DNA from: Paracoccus acridae
GTDB taxonomy: Bacteria > Pseudomonadota > Alphaproteobacteria > Rhodobacterales > Rhodobacteraceae
Assembly: GCF_014642735.1 (NCBI RefSeq)
Contig: NZ_BMIV01000005.1
Coordinates: 174,269 to 238,268, forward strand
DNA: 64,000 nucleotides
Direction: 5' to 3'
The position numbers and the translations under genes are program-made. Below are positions 57,361 to 64,000 of this stretch, in pieces; position 1 is the stretch's first letter; every line of letters starts with the position of its first letter. The notes beneath the pieces were generated by a model that saw only the letters and a program-made list of their open reading frames with translations, did not search any database and was not told where the DNA came from.

Positions 57361-58454
57361 CACGCGCCCCTTTTCCGCATCGCCATGAACATCCGTTCCA
57401 GCGGCACCCGCACCATGTTGTCCAGGGCGCCCGTGAACAGGATCACAAGCGCTTGGATCACGATGATCAGTTCGCGCGGGATCGAGGTCCAGAGCGCAAG
57501 CTCACCCCCGCCCTGATACAGGAACCCGAACAGCAGCGCGGCCAGGAACACGCCCAGCGGGTGGTTTCGGCCCATCAGGGCCACCGCGATGCCGATGAAG
57601 CCCGCGCCCTCGACCGCGTTCAGGACCAGGCGCTCGGCCTCTCCCATCACGTTGTTGATGGCCATCATGCCCGCCAGCCCGCCGGAAATCAGCATGGCGA
57701 TGACGGTGATGCGGACGGGGTTGATGCCCGCGTAAAGGGCCGCCGGTTCGGACTTGCCGAAGGCCCGGATCTCGAAGCCCAGGCGGCTGCGCCAGATCAG
57801 CAGCCAGACCAGGACGCAGGCGATGACGGCGACGAAGAAGCTGATGTTGACGGGGGTGTTCTTGCCCCATTCGACGCCCAGCGACAGCGCCATGTCGGAC
57901 AGCTTGGGCAGGTGGGTTTCGTTCGGAAAGCGGGCCGAGGCCGGGTCCATGCTGCCCACCGGGCGCAGCAGGTTCACCAGGATATAGTTCAGCGCGGCGG
58001 CCGCGATGAAGTTGAACATGATCGTGGTGATGACGATATGGCTGCCGCGCCTGGCCTGAAGCCAAGCGGGGATCAGCGCCCAGGCCGCGCCGAACAGGGC
58101 CGCGCCGATCATGGCGGCGGGCAGGGCCAACGCCCAATGCGGCAGGGGCAGCGACAGCAGAACCAGGGCCACGCCCAGGCCCCCCATCGCCGCCTGACCC
58201 TCGCCGCCGATGTTGAACAGGCTGGCGTGATAGGCGACCATCACCGCAAGCCCGGTGAAGATGAAGTTCGTCGCATAATACAGCGTGAAGCCCCAGCCAT
58301 AGCTGGACCCCAGCGCGCCGTCGATCATCGTGGTCAGCGCCTCCCACGGGCTTTCGCCGATGGCCAGGATCACAAGCGCCGAAATCGCCATCGCCAGCAC
58401 CAGCGAGATCAGCGGTGTCAGCAACACATCGGCCCATTTCGGCATCTTTTCCAT
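57360..58454 (-). CDS. Nucleoside ABC transporter permease, first subunit
   Basis: The protein of 364 residues has about ten hydrophobic helices and the family marks SLFNIGGEGQAAMGGLGVAL (about 82-101), GSHIVITTIMFNFIA and the coupling loop EIRAFGKSEPAALYAGI. The ATG at 58454 gives the usual N-terminus; the frame is open upstream through the lipoprotein gene, which is a shadow. It pairs with the second permease to form the channel. Confidence 0.93.
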   Translation of the reverse strand: MEKMPKWADVLLTPLISLVLAMAISALVILAIGESPWEALTTMIDGALGSSYGWGFTLYYATNFIFTGLAVMVAYHASLFNIGGEGQAAMGGLGVALVLLSLPLPHWALALPAAMIGAALFGAAWALIPAWLQARRGSHIVITTIMFNFIAAAALNYILVNLLRPVGSMDPASARFPNETHLPKLSDMALSLGVEWGKNTPVNISFFVAVIACVLVWLLIWRSRLGFEIRAFGKSEPAALYAGINPVRITVIAMLISGGLAGMMAINNVMGEAERLVLNAVEGAGFIGIAVALMGRNHPLGVFLAALLFGFLYQGGGELALWTSIPRELIIVIQALVILFTGALDNMVRVPLERMFMAMRKRGA

Positions 58455-58459
58455 CGGCT

Positions 58460-59023
58460 TCAGCCTTTCATGCCGGAACACAGCGCCAGGAAGGCGCGCG
58501 GATCGGCGATCTGGTCCCAGGTGATCGCATCGCCATTGCCCGCCATGCGCGCCAGGCTGCGGGCACGGGGAACCGCGCCGCCCGCGCCGGGAAAGCCGCG
58601 CACGGCCAGCAGGTTCTCCTCGGCCCGGGTGGCGCCTTGGCGCGCCTCGCCGGTGCAGCGGCTGCCGTCGGAAAGGGTGGCGAAGGCGATGGCCACGCGG
58701 CCCGTGACCTGGGGCGCGGTTGCGGCGCCGGCAGGCATCTGGACCGGGGCGTGGTCGGCGCAGGCGGTGCCCTGCGCGGCGGTCACGCAATTGGCCGCGA
58801 AGTCGTTCTCGTAATCCGATTCCCGGACCGGATCGGCCACCGCCCAACTTCCGTCGGGATTGCGGGCGCGGGTCTGGGCGCGCGCCTCGGCGGCCATGAC
58901 CAGGCGGTCGGGGGCATCGCCGTCGGGCCAGATGTCCATCTTGGGCATCCGGGGCATGGCGCCGCTGCTGCATCCGGCAGCCAGGGCAAGGGAAACAAGG
59001 CAGGCAATTCGGGCAGGCGTCAT
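58460..59023 (-). CDS. Lipoprotein of unknown function inside the nucleoside ABC operon
   Basis: The 187-residue precursor has a lipoprotein signal with lipobox LAAGC (Cys18). The mature part has a polar linker and three further Cys in NCVTAAQGTACAD and GSRCTGEA, with a fourth in LALCSGMKG near the C-terminus. WAVADPVRESDYENDFAANC is also notable. I do not recognise the family. The ATG directly follows the ATPase stop, and the permease starts 6 bases after its end, so it is embedded in the operon. Confidence 0.8.
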   Translation of the reverse strand: MTPARIACLVSLALAAGCSSGAMPRMPKMDIWPDGDAPDRLVMAAEARAQTRARNPDGSWAVADPVRESDYENDFAANCVTAAQGTACADHAPVQMPAGAATAPQVTGRVAIAFATLSDGSRCTGEARQGATRAEENLLAVRGFPGAGGAVPRARSLARMAGNGDAITWDQIADPRAFLALCSGMKG

Positions 59024-60631
59024 TCAGGGTTCCCGGGAAGGAGGGTCTTGGGTCTGGGGGGCGGCGTCCACGCCTGCCATCAGCAGGCCCAGATCGCCGG
59101 TCGTGGTGTCGCCCGGCAGGCGTTCACCCATGATGCGGCCGTCGAACATCACCGCGATGCGGTCGGACAGCGACATGATCTCGTCCAGTTCCACGGACAC
59201 CAGCAGGATCGCCTTGCCCGCGTCGCGCAACTCCACGATGCGCTTGTGGATGAATTCGATCGCGCCGATGTCCACGCCGCGCGTCGGCTGGCCGATCAGC
59301 AGCAGGTCGGGGTTGCGCTCGATCTCTCGGGCGACGACGATCTTCTGCTGGTTGCCGCCGGAAAAGTTGCGCGCGGCCAGGTCGCAGCTGGGCGGGCGGA
59401 CGTCGAAGCGGGCGATCTTGCCTTCGGCGTCGCGGCGGATGGCGTCGCGGTCCATCAGCGGGCCGCGCCCGTATTCCGGTGCGTCATGGTATCCGAAGGC
59501 CACGTTCTCCCAAGCCGCGAAATCCATGATCAGCCCCTCGGCCTGGCGATCCTCGGGGATGTGGCCCAGTCCCTGGCGGCGGCGTTCGGCGGCGTTGCAG
59601 GCCGCGCCCGCCACGGGCAAAGGCACGCCGTTCATGCGGATCTCGCCCGAAAGCGTGCTGCCCTTTTCGGGATAACCGCCAAGGATTTCCAGAAGCTGCG
59701 TCTGGCCGTTGCCCGACACGCCCGCGATGCCCAGGATCTCGCCCGCGCGGATGGTCAGGTCGATGCCGCGCAGCCGTTCCACGCCCGCCGCATCCGCCAT
59801 GCGCAGGCCACGGATCTCCAGGATGGGCTTGCCGGGGGTGGCGGGGGTCTTCTGCACGTTCAGCAGGACCTTGCGCCCCACCATCAACTCGGCAAGCTGC
59901 TCGGGGCTGGTTTCGGCGGTCCTGACGGATGCCACCATCTCGCCCCGGCGCATGACAGAGACGGTGTCGGTGATCTCCATGATCTCGCGCAGCTTGTGGG
60001 TGATCAGGATGATCGTCTTGCCCTCGGCCCGCAGGCCTTCCAGGATGCGGAACAGGTGGTCGGCCTCGGCCGGGGTCAGCACGCCCGTGGGTTCGTCCAG
60101 GATCAGGATGTCGGCCTGGCGATACAGCGCCTTGAGGATCTCGACCCGCTGCTGGTGGCCGACCGACAGGTTTTCGACAACTTCGTCGGGATCGACGTTC
60201 AGTTCGTATTCCTGGGCCAGACGCCGCAACACGCCGCGCGCCTTGGACAGCGACGGGCGCAGCAGGCGGCCGTCCTCGGCCCCCAGGATGATGTTTTCCA
60301 GCACGGTGAAGTTCTGGACCAGCTTGAAGTGCTGGAAGACCATGCCGATGCCCGCGCGGATCGCGGTCTGGCTGTCGGCGATGGTCAGGGGCCGCCCGCC
60401 CACCAGGATCTCGCCCGCGTCGGGCTTGTAGAAGCCGTAAAGGATCGACATCAGCGTGGACTTGCCCGCGCCGTTTTCGCCGATGATGCCGTGGATCGTG
60501 CCGCGTTCGACACGCAGGTGGATGTCGCGGTTGGCCTGCACGGGGCCGAAGGCCTTGGAGATGGCGCGCAACTCAATCGCCGCAGGGGCGGCCGTTTCCA
60601 GCCGCCCCTGTGCCTGCGTCATGGCCGCCAC
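59024..60631 (-). CDS. Nucleoside ABC transporter ATP-binding protein (double ATPase)
   Basis: The 535-residue protein holds two ABC domains, as in sugar and BMP-type nucleoside importers. The first has an intact P-loop GENGAGKST and signature LSVGHQQRVEI. The second has a degenerate P-loop (GVSGNGQTQ) but a good signature FSGGNQQKIVVARE. LILDEPTGVLTPAEAD is the first Walker B. The gene starts one base after the stop of the binding-protein gene and leads directly into the lipoprotein gene. Confidence 0.95.
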   Translation of the reverse strand: MAAMTQAQGRLETAAPAAIELRAISKAFGPVQANRDIHLRVERGTIHGIIGENGAGKSTLMSILYGFYKPDAGEILVGGRPLTIADSQTAIRAGIGMVFQHFKLVQNFTVLENIILGAEDGRLLRPSLSKARGVLRRLAQEYELNVDPDEVVENLSVGHQQRVEILKALYRQADILILDEPTGVLTPAEADHLFRILEGLRAEGKTIILITHKLREIMEITDTVSVMRRGEMVASVRTAETSPEQLAELMVGRKVLLNVQKTPATPGKPILEIRGLRMADAAGVERLRGIDLTIRAGEILGIAGVSGNGQTQLLEILGGYPEKGSTLSGEIRMNGVPLPVAGAACNAAERRRQGLGHIPEDRQAEGLIMDFAAWENVAFGYHDAPEYGRGPLMDRDAIRRDAEGKIARFDVRPPSCDLAARNFSGGNQQKIVVAREIERNPDLLLIGQPTRGVDIGAIEFIHKRIVELRDAGKAILLVSVELDEIMSLSDRIAVMFDGRIMGERLPGDTTTGDLGLLMAGVDAAPQTQDPPSREP

Positions 60632-60632
60632 G

Positions 60633-61616
60633 TTACTGGACCGGGCAGGCGTTGTCGGTCATGTAGTCGTGGACCGTGATTTCCCCGCTGGCGATCTTGG
60701 CGCGGGCTTCGTCCACGGCGGCCTGCATCTCGGGGGTCACCAGGGGCTTGTTGTTGTCGTCGATGGCCACGTCCACGCCCTCGGCCTTCAGGTCCATGAC
60801 CTTGACGCCCGGTTCCACGCCGTTGGTGAAGGTGTCATAGACCGCATTGTCCACACGCTTGACCATCGAGGTCAGCACCTTGCCGGGATGCAGGTGGTTC
60901 TGGTTGCTGTCCACCCCGACCGACAGGATGCCGCCGTCCGCCGCCGCCTGCAGCACGCCGATGCCCGTGCCGCCGGCCGCTGCATAGATCACGTCGGCGC
61001 CCTGGCTGATCTGGGCCTTGGCAAGCTCTCCGCCCTTGACCGGGTCGTTCCAGGCAGCGGGCGTCGTGCCGGTATAGTTGATCAGCACGCGGCCGTCGGG
61101 CTTGGCGGCCTTGAAGCCCTGGGCAAAGCCGCATTCGAACTTGTGGATCAGCGGGATGTCCATGCCGCCGATGAAGCCCACGGTACCGGATTTCGACGCC
61201 TGCGCCGCCATGATCCCGGCCAGATAGCTGCCCTGTTCCTCGGTAAAGACGATCGACTGGACGTTGGGCTGTTCCACCACCATGTCGATGATGGCGAACT
61301 GGGTGTCGGGATAGTCCGGGGCCACCTGGTTCAGCACGTCGCCAAAGGCGAAGCCGGTCATGACGATGGGATTGGCGCCCGTTTCGGCCAGGCGGCGAAG
61401 CGCCTGTTCGCGCTGCGCCTCGGACTGCATTTCCAGTTCCTTGTAGGTGCCCCCGGTTTCCTCGGCCCAGCGTTGCGCGCCGTTGAAGGCGGCTTCGTTG
61501 AAGGACTTGTCGAACTTGCCGCCAAGGTCGAAGATCAGCGCCGGTTCCGCCAGGGCTGCGGTGCCCGTCAGGGCCGTCAGCGCCACGCCCGCAAGCAGCG
61601 ATTTCGTCAGGGACAT
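60633..61616 (-). CDS. BMP-family nucleoside ABC transporter substrate-binding protein
   Basis: The 327-residue precursor has a Sec signal (about 1-23) and the BMP-family features LIFDLGGKFDKSFNEAAFNG (about 28-47), VGFIGGMDIPLIHKFECGF and GADVIYAAAGGTGIGVLQAA. Members bind purine nucleosides in the periplasm. It leads the operon with ATPase, lipoprotein, two permeases and purine nucleoside phosphorylase. The absence of a lipobox means it is a soluble periplasmic form. Confidence 0.95.
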   Translation of the reverse strand: MSLTKSLLAGVALTALTGTAALAEPALIFDLGGKFDKSFNEAAFNGAQRWAEETGGTYKELEMQSEAQREQALRRLAETGANPIVMTGFAFGDVLNQVAPDYPDTQFAIIDMVVEQPNVQSIVFTEEQGSYLAGIMAAQASKSGTVGFIGGMDIPLIHKFECGFAQGFKAAKPDGRVLINYTGTTPAAWNDPVKGGELAKAQISQGADVIYAAAGGTGIGVLQAAADGGILSVGVDSNQNHLHPGKVLTSMVKRVDNAVYDTFTNGVEPGVKVMDLKAEGVDVAIDDNNKPLVTPEMQAAVDEARAKIASGEITVHDYMTDNACPVQ

Positions 61617-61639
61617 AAGGAAACCTCATCCTGTTGTTT

Positions 61640-61661
61640 GCAGGCGATTCAAGCCGCCTGC
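61640..61661 (-). promoter_or_regulatory. Perfect 7-bp inverted repeat, possible operator of the nucleoside operon
   Basis: GCAGGCG (61640-61646) and CGCCTGC (61655-61661) are exact inverted copies separated by 8 bases. The element lies 24-45 bases upstream of the substrate-binding protein start. The position fits a repressor operator, though the same bases could form a short RNA hairpin. Confidence 0.45.
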
Positions 61662-61697
61662 GAGATGGCCTGATTAGGGCGTATCGACTGCGGCCGG

Positions 61698-62117
61698 TCA
61701 ACCGCCTTGTTGGGCGGGCGCCAGGGCCAGGGTCATCACGATCGCGTCCAGTTCCGGGCCATAGTAGCGCCGTCTGCGCCCGGATTCCCTCCAGCCTGCG
61801 GCATGATAGAGCGCCTGCGCAGGGGCATTGTCGGCCGCGACCTCAAGGAAGGCGCGGGTGGCGCCGCGGGCTTGTGACGTCGCGGCAAATTCCGCCGCCA
61901 GATCGCGGGCGATCCCCTGGCGGCGGGCCTCGGGGGCGACGGCCAGCGTCAGCAGTTCGGCTTCGTCCGCGACCGCGCGCCCCAGCAGGAAGCCCTTGGG
62001 CCGGGTCAGCAGGAAGACATGGGGGCTGTCCAGCAGATCGGCGAATTCCGCGCCGCTCCATGGACGGGGATGAAGGAAGCAGCGGCTGTGCAGGGCGGCA
62101 AGCCCGTCGGGGGTCAC
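61698..62117 (-). CDS. rimI: Ribosomal-protein-alanine N-acetyltransferase RimI-like (GNAT)
   Basis: The 139-residue GNAT-fold protein has the acetyl-CoA-binding region LTLAVAPEARRQGIARDLAA (about 72-91) and the late ALYHAAGWRESGRRRRYY typical of RimI. It overlaps tsaB by ATGA, the usual neighbour in bacteria. RimI acetylates ribosomal protein S18 in E. coli; the target here is assumed. Confidence 0.9.
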   Translation of the reverse strand: MTPDGLAALHSRCFLHPRPWSGAEFADLLDSPHVFLLTRPKGFLLGRAVADEAELLTLAVAPEARRQGIARDLAAEFAATSQARGATRAFLEVAADNAPAQALYHAAGWRESGRRRRYYGPELDAIVMTLALAPAQQGG

Positions 62118-62701
62118 GGCAGGATCAGCGGGGCCGGGTCGCGGGCCGGCGCGGCATCCGCGGGCCGCAGATACAGCGGCGCGGGACGCGGGCCGGGACC
62201 TGTGCGGCGTTCCAGGGCAATGCGGGCGATCGCCACCGCGGGCGGGATCGGGGCGATCAAGGGTGCAGGGCCGGGCGGCAGCATGTCGGCCTGGGCCTGT
62301 CGGGGGCTGGAGTCCGGTCCGCCAAAATCCTGCCAGACGACCTGGCCCGCGCGCAGCGGCAGCACCACCCGGCAGGGGCGGGGCAAGCCGAAGGCGGCGG
62401 CTTCGGTCGCCGTGACGCCGACCGCCGGGATGCCCAGCGACAGTGCCAGCCCGCGCGCCGCCGCGACGGCGATGCGGATGCCGGTGAAATTGCCCGGCCC
62501 GATCCCCACGCCGATCACGTCCAGGTCGCGCCAGGACAGCCCGGCATCGGCCAGAAGCCCTTCAAGCAGCGGAAACAGCCGTTCGGCCTGGCCCTTGGTC
62601 ATCTCCTCGGCGGCCTGGCCCAGCACGCGGTCGCCCCGCAGCAAAGCGGCCGCGCAATGCGCGGCCGACGTGTCGAAGCCCAGGGCAATGGGGTCAGGCA
62701 A
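62114..62701 (-). CDS. tsaB: tRNA threonylcarbamoyladenosine biosynthesis protein TsaB
   Basis: TsaB is the partner of TsaD in making the t6A modification of tRNA. The 195-residue protein has the ASKHA-type start IALGFDTSAAHCAAALLRGD (5-24) and the conserved DVIGVGIGPGNFTGIRIAVA (about 60-79). It overlaps nfuA by 8 bases and rimI by 4. Confidence 0.94.
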   Translation of the reverse strand: MPDPIALGFDTSAAHCAAALLRGDRVLGQAAEEMTKGQAERLFPLLEGLLADAGLSWRDLDVIGVGIGPGNFTGIRIAVAAARGLALSLGIPAVGVTATEAAAFGLPRPCRVVLPLRAGQVVWQDFGGPDSSPRQAQADMLPPGPAPLIAPIPPAVAIARIALERRTGPGPRPAPLYLRPADAAPARDPAPLILP

Positions 62702-63251
62702 CGGGCCGGACCTCGACCACCTCGGGGATGTAATGACGCAGCAGGTTCTCGATCCCCATCTTCAGCGTCAGGGTGGACGACGGGCAGCCCGCGCAGGCCC
62801 CCTGCATGTGCAGATAGACAATGCCCCGGTCGAAGCCGTGGAAGGTGATGTCGCCGCCGTCCTGGGCCACTGCCGGGCGGACGCGGGTGTCCAGCAATTC
62901 CTTGATCTGGGTGACGATCTCGGTATCGGGGCCGTCATGGCTGGCATGGCCCGACTGTTCCGCCACGCCTTCGATGGCGGGGGCGCCGGACTGGAAATGC
63001 TCCATGATCGCGCCCAGGATCGACGGCTTGAGGTGATCCCAGGGGTGGTCGTCGGCCTTTGTCACGGTCACGAAGTCGCGGCCCAGGAAAACGCCCGTCA
63101 CGCCGTCCACGGCAAAGATGCGCCGCGCCAGGGGGGATTTCGCGCCGGCCTGCATGTCGGGGAAGTCGGCGGTGCCGCTTTCCAGGACGATTTCGCCGGG
63201 AAGGAACTTCAACGTCGCAGGGTTCGGTGTGGTTTCGGTCTGGATGAACAT
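62694..63251 (-). CDS. Iron-sulfur scaffold/carrier protein NfuA-type (NifU family)
   Basis: The protein carries Fe-S clusters to target enzymes. The 185-residue form has an N-terminal Nfu domain (FIQTETTPNPATLKFLPG, 2-19) and a C-terminal NifU domain with the cluster-binding CAGCPSS (Cys pair) after IVYLHMQGA. I chose the ATG at 63251; a TTG three codons upstream lies almost on the AAGGAG ribosome binding site. Confidence 0.95.
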   Translation of the reverse strand: MFIQTETTPNPATLKFLPGEIVLESGTADFPDMQAGAKSPLARRIFAVDGVTGVFLGRDFVTVTKADDHPWDHLKPSILGAIMEHFQSGAPAIEGVAEQSGHASHDGPDTEIVTQIKELLDTRVRPAVAQDGGDITFHGFDRGIVYLHMQGACAGCPSSTLTLKMGIENLLRHYIPEVVEVRPVA

Positions 63252-63314
63252 TTTGGCCAAGGCTCCTTTGCACGGGATATGGCGATGCGGGGCCTGCGGG
63301 TCAAGCGGGCGGCA

Positions 63315-63773
63315 TCAGGTGATCGCCTCCAGCCGTTCCTTGGATATGTCGGCGGGAACGATGGTGATGGGACAGGGCAGGGATGCGGTGTCGCGCAACA
63401 GCCGCGTCAGCACCGGATTCTGGGCCGACCGGTCCGATCCCATCCCCATGGCGACGATGCCGACCTCGGGGTCCTCGTGCAGATAGGCCAGCAGCTGTTC
63501 GGCCGGATCGCCCTCGCGGATGACCAGTTCCGGTTCGACTTTCGGACGCATTCTCATCCACTTGGCGAAAACCTCGAAATGCGCCTCGATCCGTTCATAG
63601 GCTTCGGCGCGCATCACCTCGGCCACGCCGAAGCCATGCTGGATCTCGTTTGGGGGGACGACCGCAAGCACCGTCACCGCGCCGCCGGAATTGGATGCCC
63701 GCATGGCCGCGAAACGCATCGCGTTCAGGCATTCCCGACTGTCGTCCAGCATCACAAGAAATTTCCGCATCAT
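63315..63773 (-). CDS. Universal stress protein UspA family
   Basis: The 152-residue protein has the Usp fold with RKFLVMLDDSRECLNAMRFA (about 3-22), VTVLAVVPP, and the nucleotide-binding loop GIVAMGMGSDRSAQNPVLTR close to the C-terminus (the G-x2-G-x9-G-type region). Two adjacent ATG codons (63773 and 63770) are possible starts; I use the first. The frame continues upstream without a better start. It is divergent from the gene at 63920. Confidence 0.9.
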   Translation of the reverse strand: MMRKFLVMLDDSRECLNAMRFAAMRASNSGGAVTVLAVVPPNEIQHGFGVAEVMRAEAYERIEAHFEVFAKWMRMRPKVEPELVIREGDPAEQLLAYLHEDPEVGIVAMGMGSDRSAQNPVLTRLLRDTASLPCPITIVPADISKERLEAIT

Positions 63774-63919
63774 CGCCTTTGCATTGCCGCTTTGGGCAGA
63801 CAGTGACCCCTTTGCCATGGTCGCGCAAGTCATTCGGCGGATTGCCCCGGGGGGCGGTTTCCATATGTGCCGTCGTATGCTACCGGCAGAAAAGAGTTAA
63901 TTGTTGCAGGGCAGGCATC

Positions 63920-64000
63920 GTGACGATCCACCATGACTGGGACAAGACCGGTTCGGCGCGGCTCGCTGCGCCGAAGATGTCCTGGTTCGTGGTCGATGGG
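63920..64000 (+). CDS. Start of an unrecognised gene (3' truncated by window edge)
   Basis: From a GTG at 63920 an open frame of 27 codons runs to the window end (TIHHDWDKTGSARLAAPKMS and WFVVDG). It is preceded by GCAGGGCAGG as a weak ribosome binding site. The fragment is too short to assign. The start could also be a later codon. Confidence 0.45.
   Translation, partial: MTIHHDWDKTGSARLAAPKMSWFVVDG

Overview
The window is high-GC DNA from an alphaproteobacterium of the order Rhodobacterales, most like Paracoccus and its relatives. The evidence is the flagellar gene order (motB-flgE-flgK-flgL-flgI and flgB-flgC-fliE-fliQ-flgF-flgG-flgA-flgH-fliL), the heterotetrameric sarcosine oxidase genes, VPLPA-type C-terminal sorting tails, an intergenic palindromic repeat of a kind I associate with this order, and dense ATGA-type gene overlaps. 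Nothing looks like phage, plasmid or CRISPR DNA. Most of the window is housekeeping chromosome.

Layout. (1) 1-16087: the end of an aldehyde dehydrogenase gene, then two flagellar operons pointing at each other (motB to flgI on +, flgB to fliL on -). Between them lies a dTDP-L-rhamnose cassette (rmlC-B-D-A) with a twice-frameshifted family 2 glycosyltransferase on the other strand. (2) 16088-16811: a stretch with no convincing gene, then tRNA-Arg(CCT). (3) 16812-24923: LacI-type regulator, S49 peptidase with a 42-residue membrane ORF, uvrC, pgsA-moaD-moaE and a class II glutamate-cysteine ligase. (4) 24939-28302: a truncated beta-barrel gene, a glycerophosphodiester phosphodiesterase and a GDSL hydrolase; both enzymes end in VPLPA-type sorting tails. 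(5) 28299-33648 on -: ccmI-ruvX-DUF1289 and pyrB-PH domain-pyrC-plsY. (6) 33796-39994: soxB-small ORF-soxD-soxA-soxG, then iron superoxide dismutase with a clear terminator. (7) 40123-49657: yfgM-bamB-der (the order also known from E. coli), serS, a thioredoxin-fold protein, meaB, ada, rpmB and a PCuAC copper chaperone. (8) 49654-55518: an SGNH esterase coupled to a CopA-type copper ATPase, an L,D-transpeptidase, mnmH and a dienelactone hydrolase. (9) 55506-63773 on -: a BMP-type nucleoside ABC transporter operon ending in purine nucleoside phosphorylase, rimI-tsaB-nfuA and a universal stress protein. The last 81 bases begin an unrecognised gene.

How the genes work together. The flagellar genes supply rod, hook, hook-filament junction, L and P rings, part of the export gate and the stator. 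The rml enzymes make dTDP-rhamnose, possibly for surface or flagellar glycans, but the adjacent transferase is broken as read. The nucleoside transporter and phosphorylase form a purine salvage unit. The copper genes (PCuAC, CopA) suit cytochrome oxidase maturation, as does ccmI for c-type cytochromes.

I found no obviously new multi-gene system. The items most worth a second look are: a perfect 10-bp inverted repeat that would bury the copA ribosome binding site; an unknown lipoprotein inside the nucleoside ABC operon; two neighbouring VPLPA-tailed secreted enzymes; a dihydroorotase homologue lacking its metal ligands; the rhamnose cassette between the flagellar operons; and three convergent gene pairs that share one CTAG as both stop codons.
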